A stretch of 64,000 nucleotides of DNA from Achromobacter insolitus (lineage in GTDB: Bacteria > Pseudomonadota > Gammaproteobacteria > Burkholderiales > Burkholderiaceae_B), in assembly GCF_002209555.1 (NCBI RefSeq), contig NZ_NJIF01000007.1:209188-273187 (forward strand). Reading direction: 5' to 3'. Under the pieces are notes generated by a model, which worked only from the letters and a program-made list of their open reading frames with translations, had not been told where the DNA came from and made no database searches. The first letter of the stretch is position 1. The number at the start of each line of letters is the position of its first letter. Of this stretch, positions 35,761 to 46,428 are shown one piece after another. The translations under genes and the position numbers were made by a program.

Positions 35761-37659
35761 TCAGCGCAACAGCACCTTGTCGAGCGATTCAGTAAAGCGC
35801 TTGGCGTCCTGGAAACCGACCACGCGCGCGTCAGGCAGCTCCTTGCCGCCTGGTTCGAAAAACATGATTCCCGGCGGCCCGAACAGGCGGAAACGCTTGA
35901 GCAGCGCGCGGTCATCGGCATTGTTCGCGGTCACGTCGGCCTGTACCAGCAGCATGCCTGCCATGCGTTGAGCGACGCCGGGATCAGTAAACGTAAACCG
36001 CTCCATCTCGCGGCACGACACGCACCAGTCCGCGTAGAAATCCAGCATGACCGGCTGGCGGCTTTGCGCCAGCAAGGCATCCAGTTCGGCATTGTTGCGC
36101 ACGCGGGTAAAGTGCACTTCGCCGCTGTTGGCTGCCACGCCTGCAGGTGCGTCGGTGCGCGCGGCCAGATGCGACAGCGGTTGCAACACATCGCGTCCGC
36201 CGCTTGCCGCGCCAATGAGCCAGGCAGCCGCCGCCAGCGCCAGCAACAGACCCACGCCCTTGCCGAACATGCGCGCCGAACCTGCGCCTTCCGGCAAGGC
36301 ATCGAACGCCCGCAGCATCACCGCAGCAACAACGGCCAGGAATGCCCAACCCGTCATCTGCACCCAGGTCGGCACCACCGGAATCAGCATCCACCAGGCC
36401 GTGGCCAGCAACAACATGCCGAACAGGCGCTTCACGCCATCCATCCAGGGGCCGGCCTTCGGCAGCAAAGCGCCGGAGGATGCGCCTACGATCAATAGCG
36501 GCACACCCATGCCCCATGCCATCGCGAATAGGGCCGATCCACCCAGCACCACATCGCCCGTCTGCGAGATATACAACAACGCGCCCGCGAGCGGAGCAGC
36601 CACGCAAGGTCCAACGATCAGCGCAGACAAGGCGCCCATCACCAGCGCGCCCGTGTAGCGTCCGCCCGGAATACGGGCAGAGCGCTGCGATAGCCAGCCC
36701 TGGATGCCGGCGGGCATCTGGAACGTGAAGGCATCGAACATCGCCAGTGCCAGCACCGCCAGCAGGATCGCAAACAAGCTTAGGATCCACGGCGTCTGCA
36801 GCCAGGCGGCCAGCCCGGCCCCGCTCAATCCCGCCGCCACGCCCAGCGCGGTGTAGACAACAGACATGCCCAGCACGTAGGTGGCGGCCAGCGCCAAGCC
36901 GCGGCCGCGGGACGGCTTGGCCTGCGCGGCGCCGCCCAACACGATGGACGACAGGATGGGAATCATAGGCAGCACGCAAGGCGTGAAGGCCAGTAGCAGG
37001 CCCAGCACCAGGAACACACCCGCGGTCTTGACCCAGCCGAGGCCGCCCAGGGCGTCGGCCAGTCCGGTATCGCCGGCATTGACCAGCGCGCCCAATCCAC
37101 CGGACGCGCTGGACGCGCCGGTGGCGGCTGCTGCGGCACCGCCCGGTCCAGCGAGGGCATAGCCAGCGGCTACCGGCGTGAGTTTCACGCTACTGTCCAT
37201 GGGTGGATAACACAACCCCGCGTCAGCGCAGCCCTGTGCCGTCACGGTCAAAGTGAAGGGCTGTCCGCCCGCAGCCAGCGGCACGCGGATCACCACGTCC
37301 TGGTGGAACACCTCCATGTCCTTCTCGAAGGTCGGGTCGTACTTGACCTCGCCCTTGGGATAGACCGCGTCGCCCAGAGTTGCGGCGCCGATGGGGCTGA
37401 TGGTGATACCGAAGCGTTCCCGGTACATGTAGTAGCCGGGCGCCACGCGATAGCGCAATTCCAGCGTTTCAGGCGCCACCATCTCCGCGCTGAATATGAA
37501 GGCCTTCTCGGGTTCAAGAAACTCGGCCTCGGCACGCGCGGCCGTTTGCCAGCCCAACAACAGCAGCAGCATGGCCAGCAAGGCCAGCCACTGCCTGAAG
37601 AAGGCGCGCGACGCGCAGGACTCGCGCCGAAGCGCGCCGATACCGGCTAGTTGCAACAT
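35761..37659 (-). CDS. dsbD: thiol:disulfide interchange protein DsbD
   Basis: 632 residues. Signal peptide and periplasmic alpha domain with the catalytic pair C144/C150 (QGCADAGLC). A multi-helix membrane core carries FTPCVLPM and GPCVAAP, each with the conserved cysteine. The C-terminal thioredoxin domain has WCVSC at C546/C549. It moves electrons from cytoplasmic thioredoxin to periplasmic partners, including cytochrome c maturation, which fits the resB-ccsB gene company. The ATG at 37659 overlaps the cutA stop (TGATG), so the pair is coupled. The longer frame to 37905 lies inside cutA. Confidence 0.95.
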   Translation of the reverse strand: MLQLAGIGALRRESCASRAFFRQWLALLAMLLLLLGWQTAARAEAEFLEPEKAFIFSAEMVAPETLELRYRVAPGYYMYRERFGITISPIGAATLGDAVYPKGEVKYDPTFEKDMEVFHQDVVIRVPLAAGGQPFTLTVTAQGCADAGLCYPPMDSSVKLTPVAAGYALAGPGGAAAAATGASSASGGLGALVNAGDTGLADALGGLGWVKTAGVFLVLGLLLAFTPCVLPMIPILSSIVLGGAAQAKPSRGRGLALAATYVLGMSVVYTALGVAAGLSGAGLAAWLQTPWILSLFAILLAVLALAMFDAFTFQMPAGIQGWLSQRSARIPGGRYTGALVMGALSALIVGPCVAAPLAGALLYISQTGDVVLGGSALFAMAWGMGVPLLIVGASSGALLPKAGPWMDGVKRLFGMLLLATAWWMLIPVVPTWVQMTGWAFLAVVAAVMLRAFDALPEGAGSARMFGKGVGLLLALAAAAWLIGAASGGRDVLQPLSHLAARTDAPAGVAANSGEVHFTRVRNNAELDALLAQSRQPVMLDFYADWCVSCREMERFTFTDPGVAQRMAGMLLVQADVTANNADDRALLKRFRLFGPPGIMFFEPGGKELPDARVVGFQDAKRFTESLDKVLLR

Positions 37660-38006
37660 CAGTCTCTCTTGTTCTGCGTGACGGCCGTCTGTTCGCGCAC
37701 CCAGTCCAGATAGGGCGCCGCGCCGCCGATGACAGGCAGCACAATGATCTCGGGCACATCGTAGGGATGCATCTGCGCCAAGGCCTGCACTACAGCCTGG
37801 TGGCGCGCGTATGTGGTCTTGATGTGGATGGGGATTTCCTCCGCCCCTTCGACTTCTCCTTTCCACATGTAGATGGACAGGCCGGGCGCGCCAAGGTTCA
37901 CGCACGCGGCAAGACCGTCTTCGACCAGGACATGCGCAATCCGCTTGGCCAACAGCAGGTCGGGCGCATTGCTGATGACCAGCACAACGTCGTCATCTCG
38001 CAACAT
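37659..38006 (-). CDS. cutA: divalent-cation tolerance protein CutA
   Basis: 115 residues, the usual size. CutA1 fold: VVLVISNAPDLLLAKRIAHVLVEDGLAACVNL and YMWKGEVEGAEEIPIHIKTT, then HPYDVPEIIVLPV. The ATG at 38006 has GAGGAG six bases before it, better than the upstream frame to 38093. The protein is trimeric; its physiological role is unsettled in bacteria. It overlaps dsbD, an arrangement common in beta-proteobacteria. Confidence 0.94.
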   Translation of the reverse strand: MLRDDDVVLVISNAPDLLLAKRIAHVLVEDGLAACVNLGAPGLSIYMWKGEVEGAEEIPIHIKTTYARHQAVVQALAQMHPYDVPEIIVLPVIGGAAPYLDWVREQTAVTQNKRD

Positions 38007-38128
38007 GAAGGCTCCTCGGGATACCCGTATGGGACGTAACTCGGGGTATTTTATCGGTATTGCGGCCATCGTCCGGATTCGCCGGGCCCGCACGCGCCGC
38101 CATGCAACCCGCTACCAACGAGGCACGC

Positions 38129-38566
38129 ATGTCCGATAACTGTCTGTTCTGCCGTATCGCACGCCACGAAATCCCCGTGCACGTGGTCCACGAAGATGAC
38201 CGCCTGCTGGCGTTTCTCGATATCCACCCTGTGCGCCCCGGACACACGCTCATCATCCCCAAGCAGCACTATCCCTATTACGAGGACATGCCGGCCGATC
38301 TGGCGGGCAGTATCCTCAATCTGGGGCAGAAGCTCGGGCGCCACATGAAGCGCCTGTATGACGTGGAACGCGTGGGCTTCGCCTTCACGGGCATCCACGT
38401 GGCGCACGCGCATGCGCACGTCATCCCCATGCATCATCCGCAAGACGTCACGTCCACCCAGTACATCGAGCAACAGAACCTGACTTTCACCATGCCGCCC
38501 CAGCCTGCAGCAGAGGCGCTGGCCGAGACTGCCGCGCAATTGCGGGGCGAACTGCACGCCTCGTGA
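38129..38566 (+). CDS. HIT-family nucleotide hydrolase
   Basis: 145 residues, histidine triad fold. The triad HVAHAHAHVIP (H-x-H-x-H) is intact, and the N-terminal CLFCRIARHEIPVHVVHEDD is family standard. It probably hydrolyses nucleoside phosphoramidates or dinucleotides. ATG at 38129 has GAGG six bases upstream; in-frame starts at 38102 and 38060 would add an unusual basic leader. Divergent from cutA and convergent with the ribosomal alpha operon. Confidence 0.9.
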   Translation: MSDNCLFCRIARHEIPVHVVHEDDRLLAFLDIHPVRPGHTLIIPKQHYPYYEDMPADLAGSILNLGQKLGRHMKRLYDVERVGFAFTGIHVAHAHAHVIPMHHPQDVTSTQYIEQQNLTFTMPPQPAAEALAETAAQLRGELHAS

Positions 38567-38582
38567 TCCTAGGCGGGCGGCC

Positions 38583-38617
38583 AAAAAAACAAGGGCGGGT
38601 CCGAAGACCCGCCCTTG
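38583..38617 (-). terminator. Rho-independent terminator of the alpha operon (after rplQ)
   Basis: On the minus strand a 12-bp stem, CAAGGGCGGGTC with its complement, around a four-base loop (38590-38617), is followed by seven Ts (38583-38589). It ends the rplN-to-rplQ transcript. Confidence 0.9.
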
Positions 38618-38638
38618 TCGCTTATCGAGCTACCGAGG

Positions 38639-39031
38639 TTACTCGGCGCTGTCCTCAGCGGCTTCATCGACTTCCGGACGGTCAACCAGTTCCATGAAAG
38701 CCATGGGAGCGTTGTCGCCTTGACGGAAGCCCATCTTCAGCACGCGGGTGTAGCCGCCGTTGCGGGCCGCGTAGCGCGGGCCGATTTCGGCGAACAGCTT
38801 CACCACCGCATCGCGATCGCGCAGACGGGCAAAAGCCAGACGCTTGTTCGCGAGCGTGGGCTCCTTGCCCAGCGTGATCAGGGGTTCGATGACGCGGCGC
38901 AATTCTTTCGCCTTCGGCAGCGTGGTCTTGATCGCTTCGTGGGTGATCAACGAAACGGCCATGTTGCGGAACATGGCAAGACGGTGACTGCTGGTGCGGT
39001 TGAGCTTACGCAAGCCATTACCGTGACGCAT
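38639..39031 (-). CDS. rplQ: 50S ribosomal protein L17
   Basis: 130 residues. The start [17 protein letters not shown] is universal for bacterial L17, which sits near the peptide exit tunnel. It is last in the alpha operon, 186 bp after rpoA, with the terminator 21 bp downstream. The 3' end is acidic (DEAAEDSAE). Confidence 0.98.
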   Translation of the reverse strand: MRHGNGLRKLNRTSSHRLAMFRNMAVSLITHEAIKTTLPKAKELRRVIEPLITLGKEPTLANKRLAFARLRDRDAVVKLFAEIGPRYAARNGGYTRVLKMGFRQGDNAPMAFMELVDRPEVDEAAEDSAE

Positions 39032-39217
39032 GATAAGTTTCCTTTGAATCTAAAGACGGCGTTTCCGCCATCGGGTTATCCGGCTCTTCTATCAACCTGC
39101 AATCAGGCCGCGGTCCGGTAGAAAACGGTGCATTTTACGACGATTTCGCAAACCGGCCGGCACGAGGCCGGCTGGCAGCGGGAGCCCCCCTTCCAGGGAT
39201 GGCCCCCTTTTCAAGAC

Positions 39218-40204
39218 TTAGGGACGCTCCAGGCCCAGGGGGGGCCAGTTTTCGAGCTTCATGCCCAGCGTCAGGCCGCGTGCGGCCAGCACTTCCTTGA
39301 TCTCGTTGAGCGACTTGCGACCCAGGTTCGGGGTCTTGAGCAGTTCGTTCTCGGTACGCTGGATCAGGTCGCCGATGTAGTAGATGTTTTCGGCCTTCAG
39401 GCAGTTGGCCGAACGCACGGTCAGCTCCAGGTCGTCGACCGGGCGCAGCAGCACCGGATCGATCTGCGGCGTGCCGCGGACCGGGGCTTCGTAGGAATCG
39501 CCAGCGCCTTCCAGGGCGGCGAAGACCGAGATCTGGTCCATCAGGATGCGAGCCGACTGGCGCACCGCTTCCTCGGGCGAGATCACGCCGTTGGTTTCGA
39601 TGTCCAGGACCAGCTTGTCCAGGTCGGTGCGCTGTTCCACGCGGGCGCTTTCAACAGCGTAGCTCACACGGCGAACCGGGCTGAACGAGGCGTCCAGGAC
39701 GATGCGGCCGATGGTGTGGGTGCGGTCTTCCGACAGCGCGCGCACGTTGCCCGGCACATAGCCGCGGCCCTTTTCAACCTTGATCTGCATTTCCAGCTTG
39801 CCTGCATCCGTCAGGTTGCAGATGGCGTGGCCGGGGTTGATGATCTCGACGTCGTGCGGCAGCTCGATGTCGCTGGCCAGCACGGTGCCCGCGCCGGTCT
39901 TGCGCAGAACCAGGGTCACTTCGTCGCGGTTGTGCAGCTTGAAGACCACGCCCTTCAGGTTCAGCAGGATGTCGACGACATCTTCGCGAACGCCCGGGAT
40001 GGTCGAGTATTCATGCACCACGCCCGTCATCTGGACTTCGGTCGGCGCATAGCCGGTCATCGAAGACAGCAGGATGCGGCGCAGGGCGTTGCCCAGCGTA
40101 TGACCGTAGCCACGCTCGAACGGCTCCATCACGATCTTGGCATGGTGCGTGCCGACCGGTTCGACTTCAATGGAGCGCGGCTTCAGGAAACCTTGAGTGG
40201 ACAT
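39218..40204 (-). CDS. rpoA: RNA polymerase alpha subunit
   Basis: 328 residues. N-terminal domain for dimerisation and assembly ([22 protein letters not shown]), then a linker and the C-terminal domain that contacts UP elements and activators ([21 protein letters not shown]). Full length. It is flanked by unusually wide gaps: 215 bp to rpsD and 186 bp to rplQ. Confidence 0.99.
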   Translation of the reverse strand: MSTQGFLKPRSIEVEPVGTHHAKIVMEPFERGYGHTLGNALRRILLSSMTGYAPTEVQMTGVVHEYSTIPGVREDVVDILLNLKGVVFKLHNRDEVTLVLRKTGAGTVLASDIELPHDVEIINPGHAICNLTDAGKLEMQIKVEKGRGYVPGNVRALSEDRTHTIGRIVLDASFSPVRRVSYAVESARVEQRTDLDKLVLDIETNGVISPEEAVRQSARILMDQISVFAALEGAGDSYEAPVRGTPQIDPVLLRPVDDLELTVRSANCLKAENIYYIGDLIQRTENELLKTPNLGRKSLNEIKEVLAARGLTLGMKLENWPPLGLERP

Positions 40205-40419
40205 TTACTGTGTTCCTTTTCAATACCCTCGGCTCGTTACACCGATAAGGCTGATGGACAGGGTGAAACTTGAAACGCGGACGGTGCAAAAAACACCGGC
40301 CGATACTTACCGCAAAGCCCGCCCCGCCAAAAAGCGGAAAGCGGGCTGCTGCGGGACGTGCAAACGGGTCGCGAGACCAGCTCGCCGGCGCATTGCGAAG
40401 GTAGCGCCGGCAGGCCTGA

Positions 40420-41043
40420 TTAACGCGAGTACAGTTCGACGACCATCGATTCGTTGATGTCGCGAGCGACGTCAGCGCGATCGGGGGCCGACTTGAACGT
40501 ACCGGTCATCTTGGTCGTGTCGACTTCCACCCACTGGGGGATGCCGATGCTGGTGGCCAGATCGAGCGATTCCTTGATACGGCCTTGCTTCTTGGCCTTT
40601 TCACGGATCGAGATCACGTCGCCAGCCTTGACCAGCATCGAAGCGATGTCAGCCGTGTGGCCGTTCAGTTCGATGGCGCGGTGGCTCACCAACTGGCGAG
40701 CTTCGGCGCGCGTCGAGCCGAAGCCCATGCGGTAGACGACGTTGTCCAGACGCGATTCCAGCAGCTGGATCAGCGTTTCGCCGGTGTTGCCACGGCGACG
40801 CTCGGCTTCAGCGAAGTACTTGCGGAATTGCTTTTCCAGCACGCCGTACATGCGCTTGAGCTTTTGCTTTTCGCGCAGCTGCAGGCCGTAGTCGGAAGTG
40901 CGAGCACCCGAAGTGCGGCCGTGTTGGCCAGGCTTGGAATCCAGCTTGCACTTGGAATCCAGCGAGCGGCGGGCGCTCTTCAGGAACAGATCGGTACCCT
41001 CGCGGCGCGAGAGCTTGCATTTGGGTCCAATATAACGTGCCAT
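40420..41043 (-). CDS. rpsD: 30S ribosomal protein S4
   Basis: 207 residues. [22 protein letters not shown] at the start and the S4 RNA-binding core ([22 protein letters not shown]) are diagnostic. It is an early 16S binder and, in enterobacteria, the translational repressor of the alpha operon. 11 bp after rpsK; the 215-bp gap after it is the widest inside the operon. Confidence 0.99.
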   Translation of the reverse strand: MARYIGPKCKLSRREGTDLFLKSARRSLDSKCKLDSKPGQHGRTSGARTSDYGLQLREKQKLKRMYGVLEKQFRKYFAEAERRRGNTGETLIQLLESRLDNVVYRMGFGSTRAEARQLVSHRAIELNGHTADIASMLVKAGDVISIREKAKKQGRIKESLDLATSIGIPQWVEVDTTKMTGTFKSAPDRADVARDINESMVVELYSR

Positions 41044-41054
41044 GTGGATTCCCT

Positions 41055-41456
41055 TTAGATACGACGACGCTTCGGCGGACGGCAGCCGTTGTGCGGAACG
41101 GGCGTGATGTCGGCGATGCTCGAAATCTTGATGCCCAGCGCGTTCAGAGCGCGGACCGACGACTCGCGGCCGGGGCCGGGGCCCTTGATACGCACTTCCA
41201 GCGTCTTGATGCCGTACTCCAGCGCGACGCGGCCAGCCGTTTCAGCGGCAACCTGCGCGGCGAACGGGGTCGACTTGCGCGAACCCTTGAAGCCCGCACC
41301 GCCCGACGTGGCCCACGACAGTGCGTTGCCCTGACGGTCGGTGATGGTGATGATGGTGTTGTTGAACGAAGCGTGAACGTGCGCGATGCCGTCCGAGACG
41401 TTCTTCTTGACCTTTTTGCGCACGCGCGAAGCGCCGCTGGTGGAAGCTTTCGCCAT
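41055..41456 (-). CDS. rpsK: 30S ribosomal protein S11
   Basis: 133 residues. [21 protein letters not shown] and [15 protein letters not shown] are family hallmarks. It sits in the 30S platform near the Shine-Dalgarno helix. 15 bp after rpsM. The basic N-terminal [14 protein letters not shown] is normal. Confidence 0.99.
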   Translation of the reverse strand: MAKASTSGASRVRKKVKKNVSDGIAHVHASFNNTIITITDRQGNALSWATSGGAGFKGSRKSTPFAAQVAAETAGRVALEYGIKTLEVRIKGPGPGRESSVRALNALGIKISSIADITPVPHNGCRPPKRRRI

Positions 41457-41471
41457 AATCCAGTTCCTCGA

Positions 41472-41837
41472 TTATTTCTTCAGGGACGCAGCAGCACGAC
41501 GCGGGCCCTTGCGGGTGCGGGCGTTGGTGCGAGTGCGCTGGCCGCGCACGGGCAGGCCGCGCTTGTGGCGCATGCCGCGGTAGGTTCCCAGGTCGATCAA
41601 ACGCTTGATCGAGAGCTGCACTTCACGACGCAGGTCACCTTCGACCGTGAACACACCAACGTGTTCGCGGACGCGTTCCAGTTCAGCGTCGCTCAGATCC
41701 TTGACCTTTTTGTCAAACGGGACGTTTGCCGCTTCGCAGATCTTGCGAGCGCGCGTACGACCGATGCCAAAAATGGCGGTCAGGCCGATCTCGGCGTGCT
41801 GATGCGGCGGAATGTTAATGCCAGCAATACGGGCCAT
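41472..41837 (-). CDS. rpsM: 30S ribosomal protein S13
   Basis: 121 residues. [19 protein letters not shown] and the C-terminal [20 protein letters not shown] are canonical. It contacts the 50S through intersubunit bridges. It begins the alpha part of the operon, 43 bp after rpmJ, the position where S4 regulation acts in E. coli; no such structure was verified here. Confidence 0.99.
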   Translation of the reverse strand: MARIAGINIPPHQHAEIGLTAIFGIGRTRARKICEAANVPFDKKVKDLSDAELERVREHVGVFTVEGDLRREVQLSIKRLIDLGTYRGMRHKRGLPVRGQRTRTNARTRKGPRRAAASLKK

Positions 41838-41880
41838 GACTGTTCCTTGAATAAATCCGTTGCGTAGTCGCTAACCCGAG

Positions 41881-41994
41881 TTAGCCTTGACGCTGCTTGT
41901 GACGCGGGTCGGTGCAGATAACGCGCACCACGCCGTGACGTTTGATAACTTTGCAGTTGCGGCAGATCCGCTTAACCGATGCCATTACTTTCAT
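41881..41994 (-). CDS. rpmJ: 50S ribosomal protein L36
   Basis: 37 residues, read directly from the sequence on the minus strand (ATG at 41994, TAA at 41881). Zinc ligands C11, C14, C27 and H32 are all present, the C+ zinc-ribbon form, and the end is KQRQG. It sits between infA and rpsM in the standard beta-proteobacterial order. Confidence 0.97.
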
Positions 41995-42028
41995 GGTTGA
42001 CTCCTAATTTTCCGTAATCCGGTTCCGC

Positions 42029-42247
42029 TCATTTGGAGCGGAAAACTATCCTGGCTCGCGTCAGGTCATAGGGCGTGAGCTCCACTGTGACCTTGTCACC
42101 CGGCAGGATCCGGATGTAATGCATACGCATCTTGCCGGAAATATGGCCCAACACCACGTGGCCGTTTTCGAGCTTGACGCGAAATGTCGCGTTCGGGAGG
42201 TTCTCAAGAACCTCACCTTGCATCTGAATGACGTCGTCCTTGGACAT
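42029..42247 (-). CDS. infA: translation initiation factor IF-1
   Basis: 72 residues, exact family length. S1-like OB fold: [20 protein letters not shown] and [21 protein letters not shown]. It binds the 30S A site. It is 8 bp after secY and 34 bp before rpmJ. Confidence 0.99.
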   Translation of the reverse strand: MSKDDVIQMQGEVLENLPNATFRVKLENGHVVLGHISGKMRMHYIRILPGDKVTVELTPYDLTRARIVFRSK

Positions 42248-42255
42248 TCTTTTGC

Positions 42256-43581
42256 TTACCGCATCGGCAAACCCGCACCCTTGAAGTTAGCCTTCTTGAG
42301 CAGCGAGTCGTACTGGTGAGACATCATGTAGGCCTGAACCTGCGCCATGAAATCCATCGTCACCACCACAATAATCAACAGAGACGTACCACCGAAGTAG
42401 AAGGGGACGTTCCAGCGCATCACCAAGAATTCCGGCAACAGGCACACCAACGTGATGTAGATGGCACCTGCGAGCGTCAAACGCATCAGGATCTTGTCGA
42501 TGTAGCGCGCCGTTTGTTCGCCCGGACGGATGCCCGGAACAAACGCACCACTCTTCTTCAGGTTGTCCGCCGTTTCGCGGCTGTTGAACACCAGAGCCGT
42601 GTAGAAAAAGCAGAAGAAAATGATCGCGACCGAGTACAGCGTGATGTAGAGCGGTTGACGAGGCGAGAGGGCCGCAGCCAGGTCGCTAAGCCAGCGCATG
42701 TTCTCACTGCTGGAGAACCAGCTCGTGATCGTGGCCGGGAACAGAATGATCGACGACGCGAAGATCGGCGGAATCACCCCAGCCATGTTCAGCTTCAGCG
42801 GCAAGTGCGAGCTTTGACCACCGTAGACCTTGTTGCCGACCTGACGCTTGGCGTAGTTCACCGTGATCTTGCGCTGTCCGCGTTCAACGAACACCACAAA
42901 AGCGGTAACCAGCACCACCAGAGCCACGATGAACAGTGCCGAAAGCACGGACATCGAGTTGGTGCGGACCAGGTCCAACAGTGCAGCCAGCGCCGCGGGC
43001 AGACCCGCAACGATACCTGCGAAGATCAGGATGGAAATCCCGTTGCCCAGACCACGTTCCGTGATTTGCTCACCCAGCCACATGACGAACATGGTGCCAG
43101 TGACCAAGGTCACGACGGTCGTGAAGCGGAACAGCATGCCCGGATCGATCACCAGTCCCTGCTGGGACTCCAACGCTACCGAAATGCCCACAGCCTGCAC
43201 CAGCGCCAGCACGACTGTGCCGTAGCGGGTGTATTGGGTGATCTTCCGACGGCCGGCTTCGCCCTCTTTCTTGAGCGATTCCAGCGACGGCACCACCACA
43301 GACATCAGCTGCATGATGATGGATGCCGAAATGTACGGCATGATCCCCAGGGCAAAAATCGAGAAGCGCGAGAGCGCCCCGCCCGAGAACATGTTGAACA
43401 GGCCCAGGATCCCGCCCTGGTTCTGACGGAACAAGTCCGCCAGCGCATCCGGGTTGATGCCCGGCACGGGGATGTGTGTACCCAAACGGTAAACCACCAG
43501 GGCGAGCACCAGGAACACGAGGCGGCGCTTCAGATCGCCGTACCGTGCTCCGGTTTTGCCCAATGCCTGCGCGTTAGCCAC
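42256..43581 (-). CDS. secY: preprotein translocase subunit SecY
   Basis: 441 residues, ten membrane helices. [15 protein letters not shown] near the start, the lateral gate and plug region ([22 protein letters not shown]) and the C-terminal [14 protein letters not shown] and [13 protein letters not shown] are all conserved. It forms the SecYEG channel. It lies between rplO and infA, the normal place. Confidence 0.99.
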   Translation of the reverse strand: MANAQALGKTGARYGDLKRRLVFLVLALVVYRLGTHIPVPGINPDALADLFRQNQGGILGLFNMFSGGALSRFSIFALGIMPYISASIIMQLMSVVVPSLESLKKEGEAGRRKITQYTRYGTVVLALVQAVGISVALESQQGLVIDPGMLFRFTTVVTLVTGTMFVMWLGEQITERGLGNGISILIFAGIVAGLPAALAALLDLVRTNSMSVLSALFIVALVVLVTAFVVFVERGQRKITVNYAKRQVGNKVYGGQSSHLPLKLNMAGVIPPIFASSIILFPATITSWFSSSENMRWLSDLAAALSPRQPLYITLYSVAIIFFCFFYTALVFNSRETADNLKKSGAFVPGIRPGEQTARYIDKILMRLTLAGAIYITLVCLLPEFLVMRWNVPFYFGGTSLLIIVVVTMDFMAQVQAYMMSHQYDSLLKKANFKGAGLPMR

Positions 43582-43595
43582 TCGTCACCTCGTGA

Positions 43596-44036
43596 TCAAG
43601 CAAGCGAGCCGCCCGCGGCTTCGATGGCGGCGCGAGCGCCGGCCGTCGCGGTAATGCCCTTGAGCACGACCTTGCGCGAGAGTTCACCCGACTTGATGAC
43701 CTTGGCGAAACGAACCGCCTGGCCAATCACGCCAGCGGCCTTCAGCACTTGCACGTCGACTTCGTCGATGGGCAGGGCTTGCAGGTCCGACAGACGGACT
43801 TCGGCAAACAGGTGCTGGCCGAGCGGGGTGAAACCACGCTTGGGCAGACGACGCTGCAGCGGCATTTGACCGCCTTCGAAGCCAACCTTATGGAAACCGC
43901 CCGAGCGCGACTTCTGACCCTTGTGACCACGGCCGGCGGTCTTACCCAGACCCGAACCGATGCCACGGCCGACGCGGCGCTTGGCGTGCTTGCTGCCCTC
44001 AGCGGGCTTCAGCGTATTGAGTTGCATATCCGACAT
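43596..44036 (-). CDS. rplO: 50S ribosomal protein L15
   Basis: 146 residues. The glycine-rich N-terminus ([22 protein letters not shown]) and [15 protein letters not shown] are hallmarks. It is a late 50S assembly protein. 14 bp before secY and 9 bp after rpmD. Confidence 0.99.
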   Translation of the reverse strand: MSDMQLNTLKPAEGSKHAKRRVGRGIGSGLGKTAGRGHKGQKSRSGGFHKVGFEGGQMPLQRRLPKRGFTPLGQHLFAEVRLSDLQALPIDEVDVQVLKAAGVIGQAVRFAKVIKSGELSRKVVLKGITATAGARAAIEAAGGSLA

Positions 44037-44045
44037 GGTGATTCC

Positions 44046-44231
44046 TTAGGCTTCCGAGACGGAAATGAGATAATCCACCTTACGGATCATCCCACGCACC
44101 TCGGGCGTATCGACCAGCACGCGGCTGCTGTTGATGCGGCCCAAGCCCAAACCGCGAACCGTATCACGGTGCGATTGCTTGGTACCGATCACCGAGCGCA
44201 CGAGGGTCACTTTGATCTGCTTCTGAGCCAT
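44046..44231 (-). CDS. rpmD: 50S ribosomal protein L30
   Basis: 61 residues. [22 protein letters not shown] and a [12 protein letters not shown] end are standard. 3 bp after rpsE and 9 bp before rplO. Confidence 0.98.
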   Translation of the reverse strand: MAQKQIKVTLVRSVIGTKQSHRDTVRGLGLGRINSSRVLVDTPEVRGMIRKVDYLISVSEA

Positions 44232-44234
44232 GAT

Positions 44235-44756
44235 TTACCCCAGGATTTCTTCGACGGACTTGCCGCGCTTGGCAGCAACATCAGCCGGGGTCAGGGAAGC
44301 GCGCAGGCCATTCAACGTGGCGCGAACCATGTTGTAGGGGTTGCTCGAGCCCAGGCTCTTGGCAACCACGTTACGCACACCCATCACTTCGAAAATAGCG
44401 CGCATCGGGCCGCCGGCGATGACGCCGGTACCTTCAGCAGCGGGCGAAATCAGCACGGTAGCGGCGCCATGCTTGCCAACCACGGTGTGGTGCAGCGTGC
44501 CGTTCTTCAGAGCGACCTTGAACATGCCGCGACGGGCTTGTTCCATAGCCTTCTGAACGGACACCGGCACTTCACGCGCCTTGCCCTTACCCATGCCGAT
44601 GCGGCCATCGCCATCGCCAACCACGGTCAGCGCGGCAAAGCTCATGGTGCGACCACCCTTGACCACTTTGCTCACGCGGTTGACCGCGATCATCTTTTCG
44701 CGGAGGCCGTCATCGTTCTCTTTTTCCGCGGCGTTCTTGCCTTGTACTTTAGCCAT
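44235..44756 (-). CDS. rpsE: 30S ribosomal protein S5
   Basis: 173 residues. [38 protein letters not shown] and the [15 protein letters not shown] end are canonical; the protein affects decoding fidelity. 15 bp after rplR. Confidence 0.99.
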   Translation of the reverse strand: MAKVQGKNAAEKENDDGLREKMIAVNRVSKVVKGGRTMSFAALTVVGDGDGRIGMGKGKAREVPVSVQKAMEQARRGMFKVALKNGTLHHTVVGKHGAATVLISPAAEGTGVIAGGPMRAIFEVMGVRNVVAKSLGSSNPYNMVRATLNGLRASLTPADVAAKRGKSVEEILG

Positions 44757-44771
44757 TTGACAGATCCTCGC

Positions 44772-45137
44772 TTAGAACTTCAGGCCGGCTTCACGCGCGG
44801 CATCGGCCAGCGCTTTCACGCGGCCATGGTAACGAAAGCCCGAGCGATCGAAAGCGACCAGTTCGATACCGGCAGCCTTGGCCTTTTCGGCCACGCGCTT
44901 GCCGACCAGCGACGCAGCGGCTTTGTTGCCGCCCTGACCGGTTTGGCCGGCCAGTTGCGCGCGCACTTCGGCTTCGACCGTCGAGGCGCTGACCAGAACG
45001 CGATCGCCTTCCGGCGAAATGATGTTGGCGTAGATGTGCTGGTTCGAGCGGAAAATCGAGAGGCGATGAACGCGCAGCTCGTTGATCTTCCGGCGGGTCG
45101 GAACCGCACGACGCAAACGGGAAACTTTTTTGTCCAT
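44772..45137 (-). CDS. rplR: 50S ribosomal protein L18
   Basis: 121 residues. It binds 5S r[23 protein letters not shown] and the [21 protein letters not shown] end are diagnostic. 21 bp after rplF and 15 bp before rpsE. Confidence 0.99.
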   Translation of the reverse strand: MDKKVSRLRRAVPTRRKINELRVHRLSIFRSNQHIYANIISPEGDRVLVSASTVEAEVRAQLAGQTGQGGNKAAASLVGKRVAEKAKAAGIELVAFDRSGFRYHGRVKALADAAREAGLKF

Positions 45138-45158
45138 GATTCGTCCTTGCGTGCGCCG

Positions 45159-45692
45159 TTATTTCTTCTTGGTTTCTTTGATGACGACGCGTTCGTCCGA
45201 GTAACGCACGCCCTTGCCCTTGTAGGGTTCGGGTTCGCGGTACGAACGGATTTCAGCGGCCATCTGACCGACGACTTGCTTGTTGGCGCCCTTGATGACG
45301 ATTTCCGTCTGGGTCGGGCACTCGGCCTTGATACCAGCCGGCAACTTGTGCAAAACGTCGTGCGAGAAACCGAGCTGCAGCTTAACGGCGTCGCCTTGGA
45401 TCGAAGCGCGGTAACCCACGCCGACCAGGGTCAGCTTGCGCTCGAAGCCCTTGCTCACGCCCGTGACCATATTGGCCACCAGAGCGCGCACGGTACCCGA
45501 CATGGCGTTGGCGTGACGGCTGTCGTTGGCGGCAACAAACGTGAGCTTGCCGTTGTCCAACGCAATCGTGACGTCGCCGGTCAGGGCTTGGGTCAAGGTG
45601 CCCAGCGGGCCCTTGACGGTGATCTGATCCTGCTGGATGTTGGCTTCAACACCCTTGGGCAGTTCGACCGGATACTTAGCGATACGTGACAT
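45159..45692 (-). CDS. rplF: 50S ribosomal protein L6
   Basis: 177 residues. It has two related L6 domains. [34 protein letters not shown] and [16 protein letters not shown] are conserved. It lies near the factor-binding site. 12 bp after rpsH. Confidence 0.99.
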   Translation of the reverse strand: MSRIAKYPVELPKGVEANIQQDQITVKGPLGTLTQALTGDVTIALDNGKLTFVAANDSRHANAMSGTVRALVANMVTGVSKGFERKLTLVGVGYRASIQGDAVKLQLGFSHDVLHKLPAGIKAECPTQTEIVIKGANKQVVGQMAAEIRSYREPEPYKGKGVRYSDERVVIKETKKK

Positions 45693-45704
45693 TAGAATTT
45701 CTCC

Positions 45705-46100
45705 TTAGGCCACGTAGCACAGCACTTCGCCGCCGACGCCGTTGGCGCGAGCCTTACGGTCGGTCATGACGCCGCGCGAGGTCGAAACGATAGCCACGCC
45801 CAGGCCGTTCATGACCTGAGGAATGCTGGTACGGCCCTTGTAGATACGCAGACCGGGGCGCGAAACGCGCTCGATGCGCTCGATGACCGGACGACCAGCG
45901 TAGTACTTCAGGGTGATCTCGAGCTCAGGCTTGGCCTGGGTGCCCTTGATTTCAAAGCTGTCGATGTAGCCTTCGTCCTTCAGCACAGCGGCAATGGCCG
46001 CCTTCAGCTTCGAGGAGGGCATGCTCACCGTAACTTTGTCCACTTGCTGCGCATTGCGAATGCGGGTCAGCATATCGGCGATGGGATCGCTCATGCTCAT
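45705..46100 (-). CDS. rpsH: 30S ribosomal protein S8
   Basis: 131 residues with the ATG at 46100 ([18 protein letters not shown]), the usual start; the open frame extends further without family sequence. The end [11 protein letters not shown] is canonical. It is the repressor of the spc operon in E. coli. 10 bp after rpsN. Confidence 0.99.
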   Translation of the reverse strand: MSMSDPIADMLTRIRNAQQVDKVTVSMPSSKLKAAIAAVLKDEGYIDSFEIKGTQAKPELEITLKYYAGRPVIERIERVSRPGLRIYKGRTSIPQVMNGLGVAIVSTSRGVMTDRKARANGVGGEVLCYVA

Positions 46101-46110
46101 ATTGTTTCTC

Positions 46111-46416
46111 CTACCAGCTGGCCTTGGTGATGCCGGGGATTTCACCCTTCATCGCCATTTCACGCAGTTTGTGGCGCGTCAGGCCGAACTTGCGGAACAC
46201 ACCGCGCGGACGACCAGTGACCACGCAACGGTTACGTTGACGCGTCGGGTTGGCATTGCGCGGCAGCTGTTGCAGCTTGAGCCGAGCTTGGTAACGTTCT
46301 TCGTCGGTCTTCGACTGATCGTCGATGATCGCCTTCAACTCAGCGCGCTTGGCGGCGAACTTGTCAGCCAGCTTGGCACGCTTGATGTCGCGATTGATGA
46401 GGGAAAGTTTAGCCAC
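46111..46416 (-). CDS. rpsN: 30S ribosomal protein S14
   Basis: 101 residues, the long C-minus form with only one cysteine, so it does not use zinc. [25 protein letters not shown] is conserved. 12 bp after rplE. Confidence 0.99.
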   Translation of the reverse strand: MAKLSLINRDIKRAKLADKFAAKRAELKAIIDDQSKTDEERYQARLKLQQLPRNANPTRQRNRCVVTGRPRGVFRKFGLTRHKLREMAMKGEIPGITKASW

Positions 46417-46428
46417 GTCATCAGCCCC

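Noticed and set aside
39128..40273. 381-residue plus-strand frame over rpoA
   Set aside because: Opposite to rpoA along its length, with no domain.
43749..45689. 646-residue open frame on the plus strand over rplO, rpmD, rpsE, rplR and rplF
   Set aside because: It lies wholly opposite conserved ribosomal genes and has no ribosome binding site or recognisable domain.
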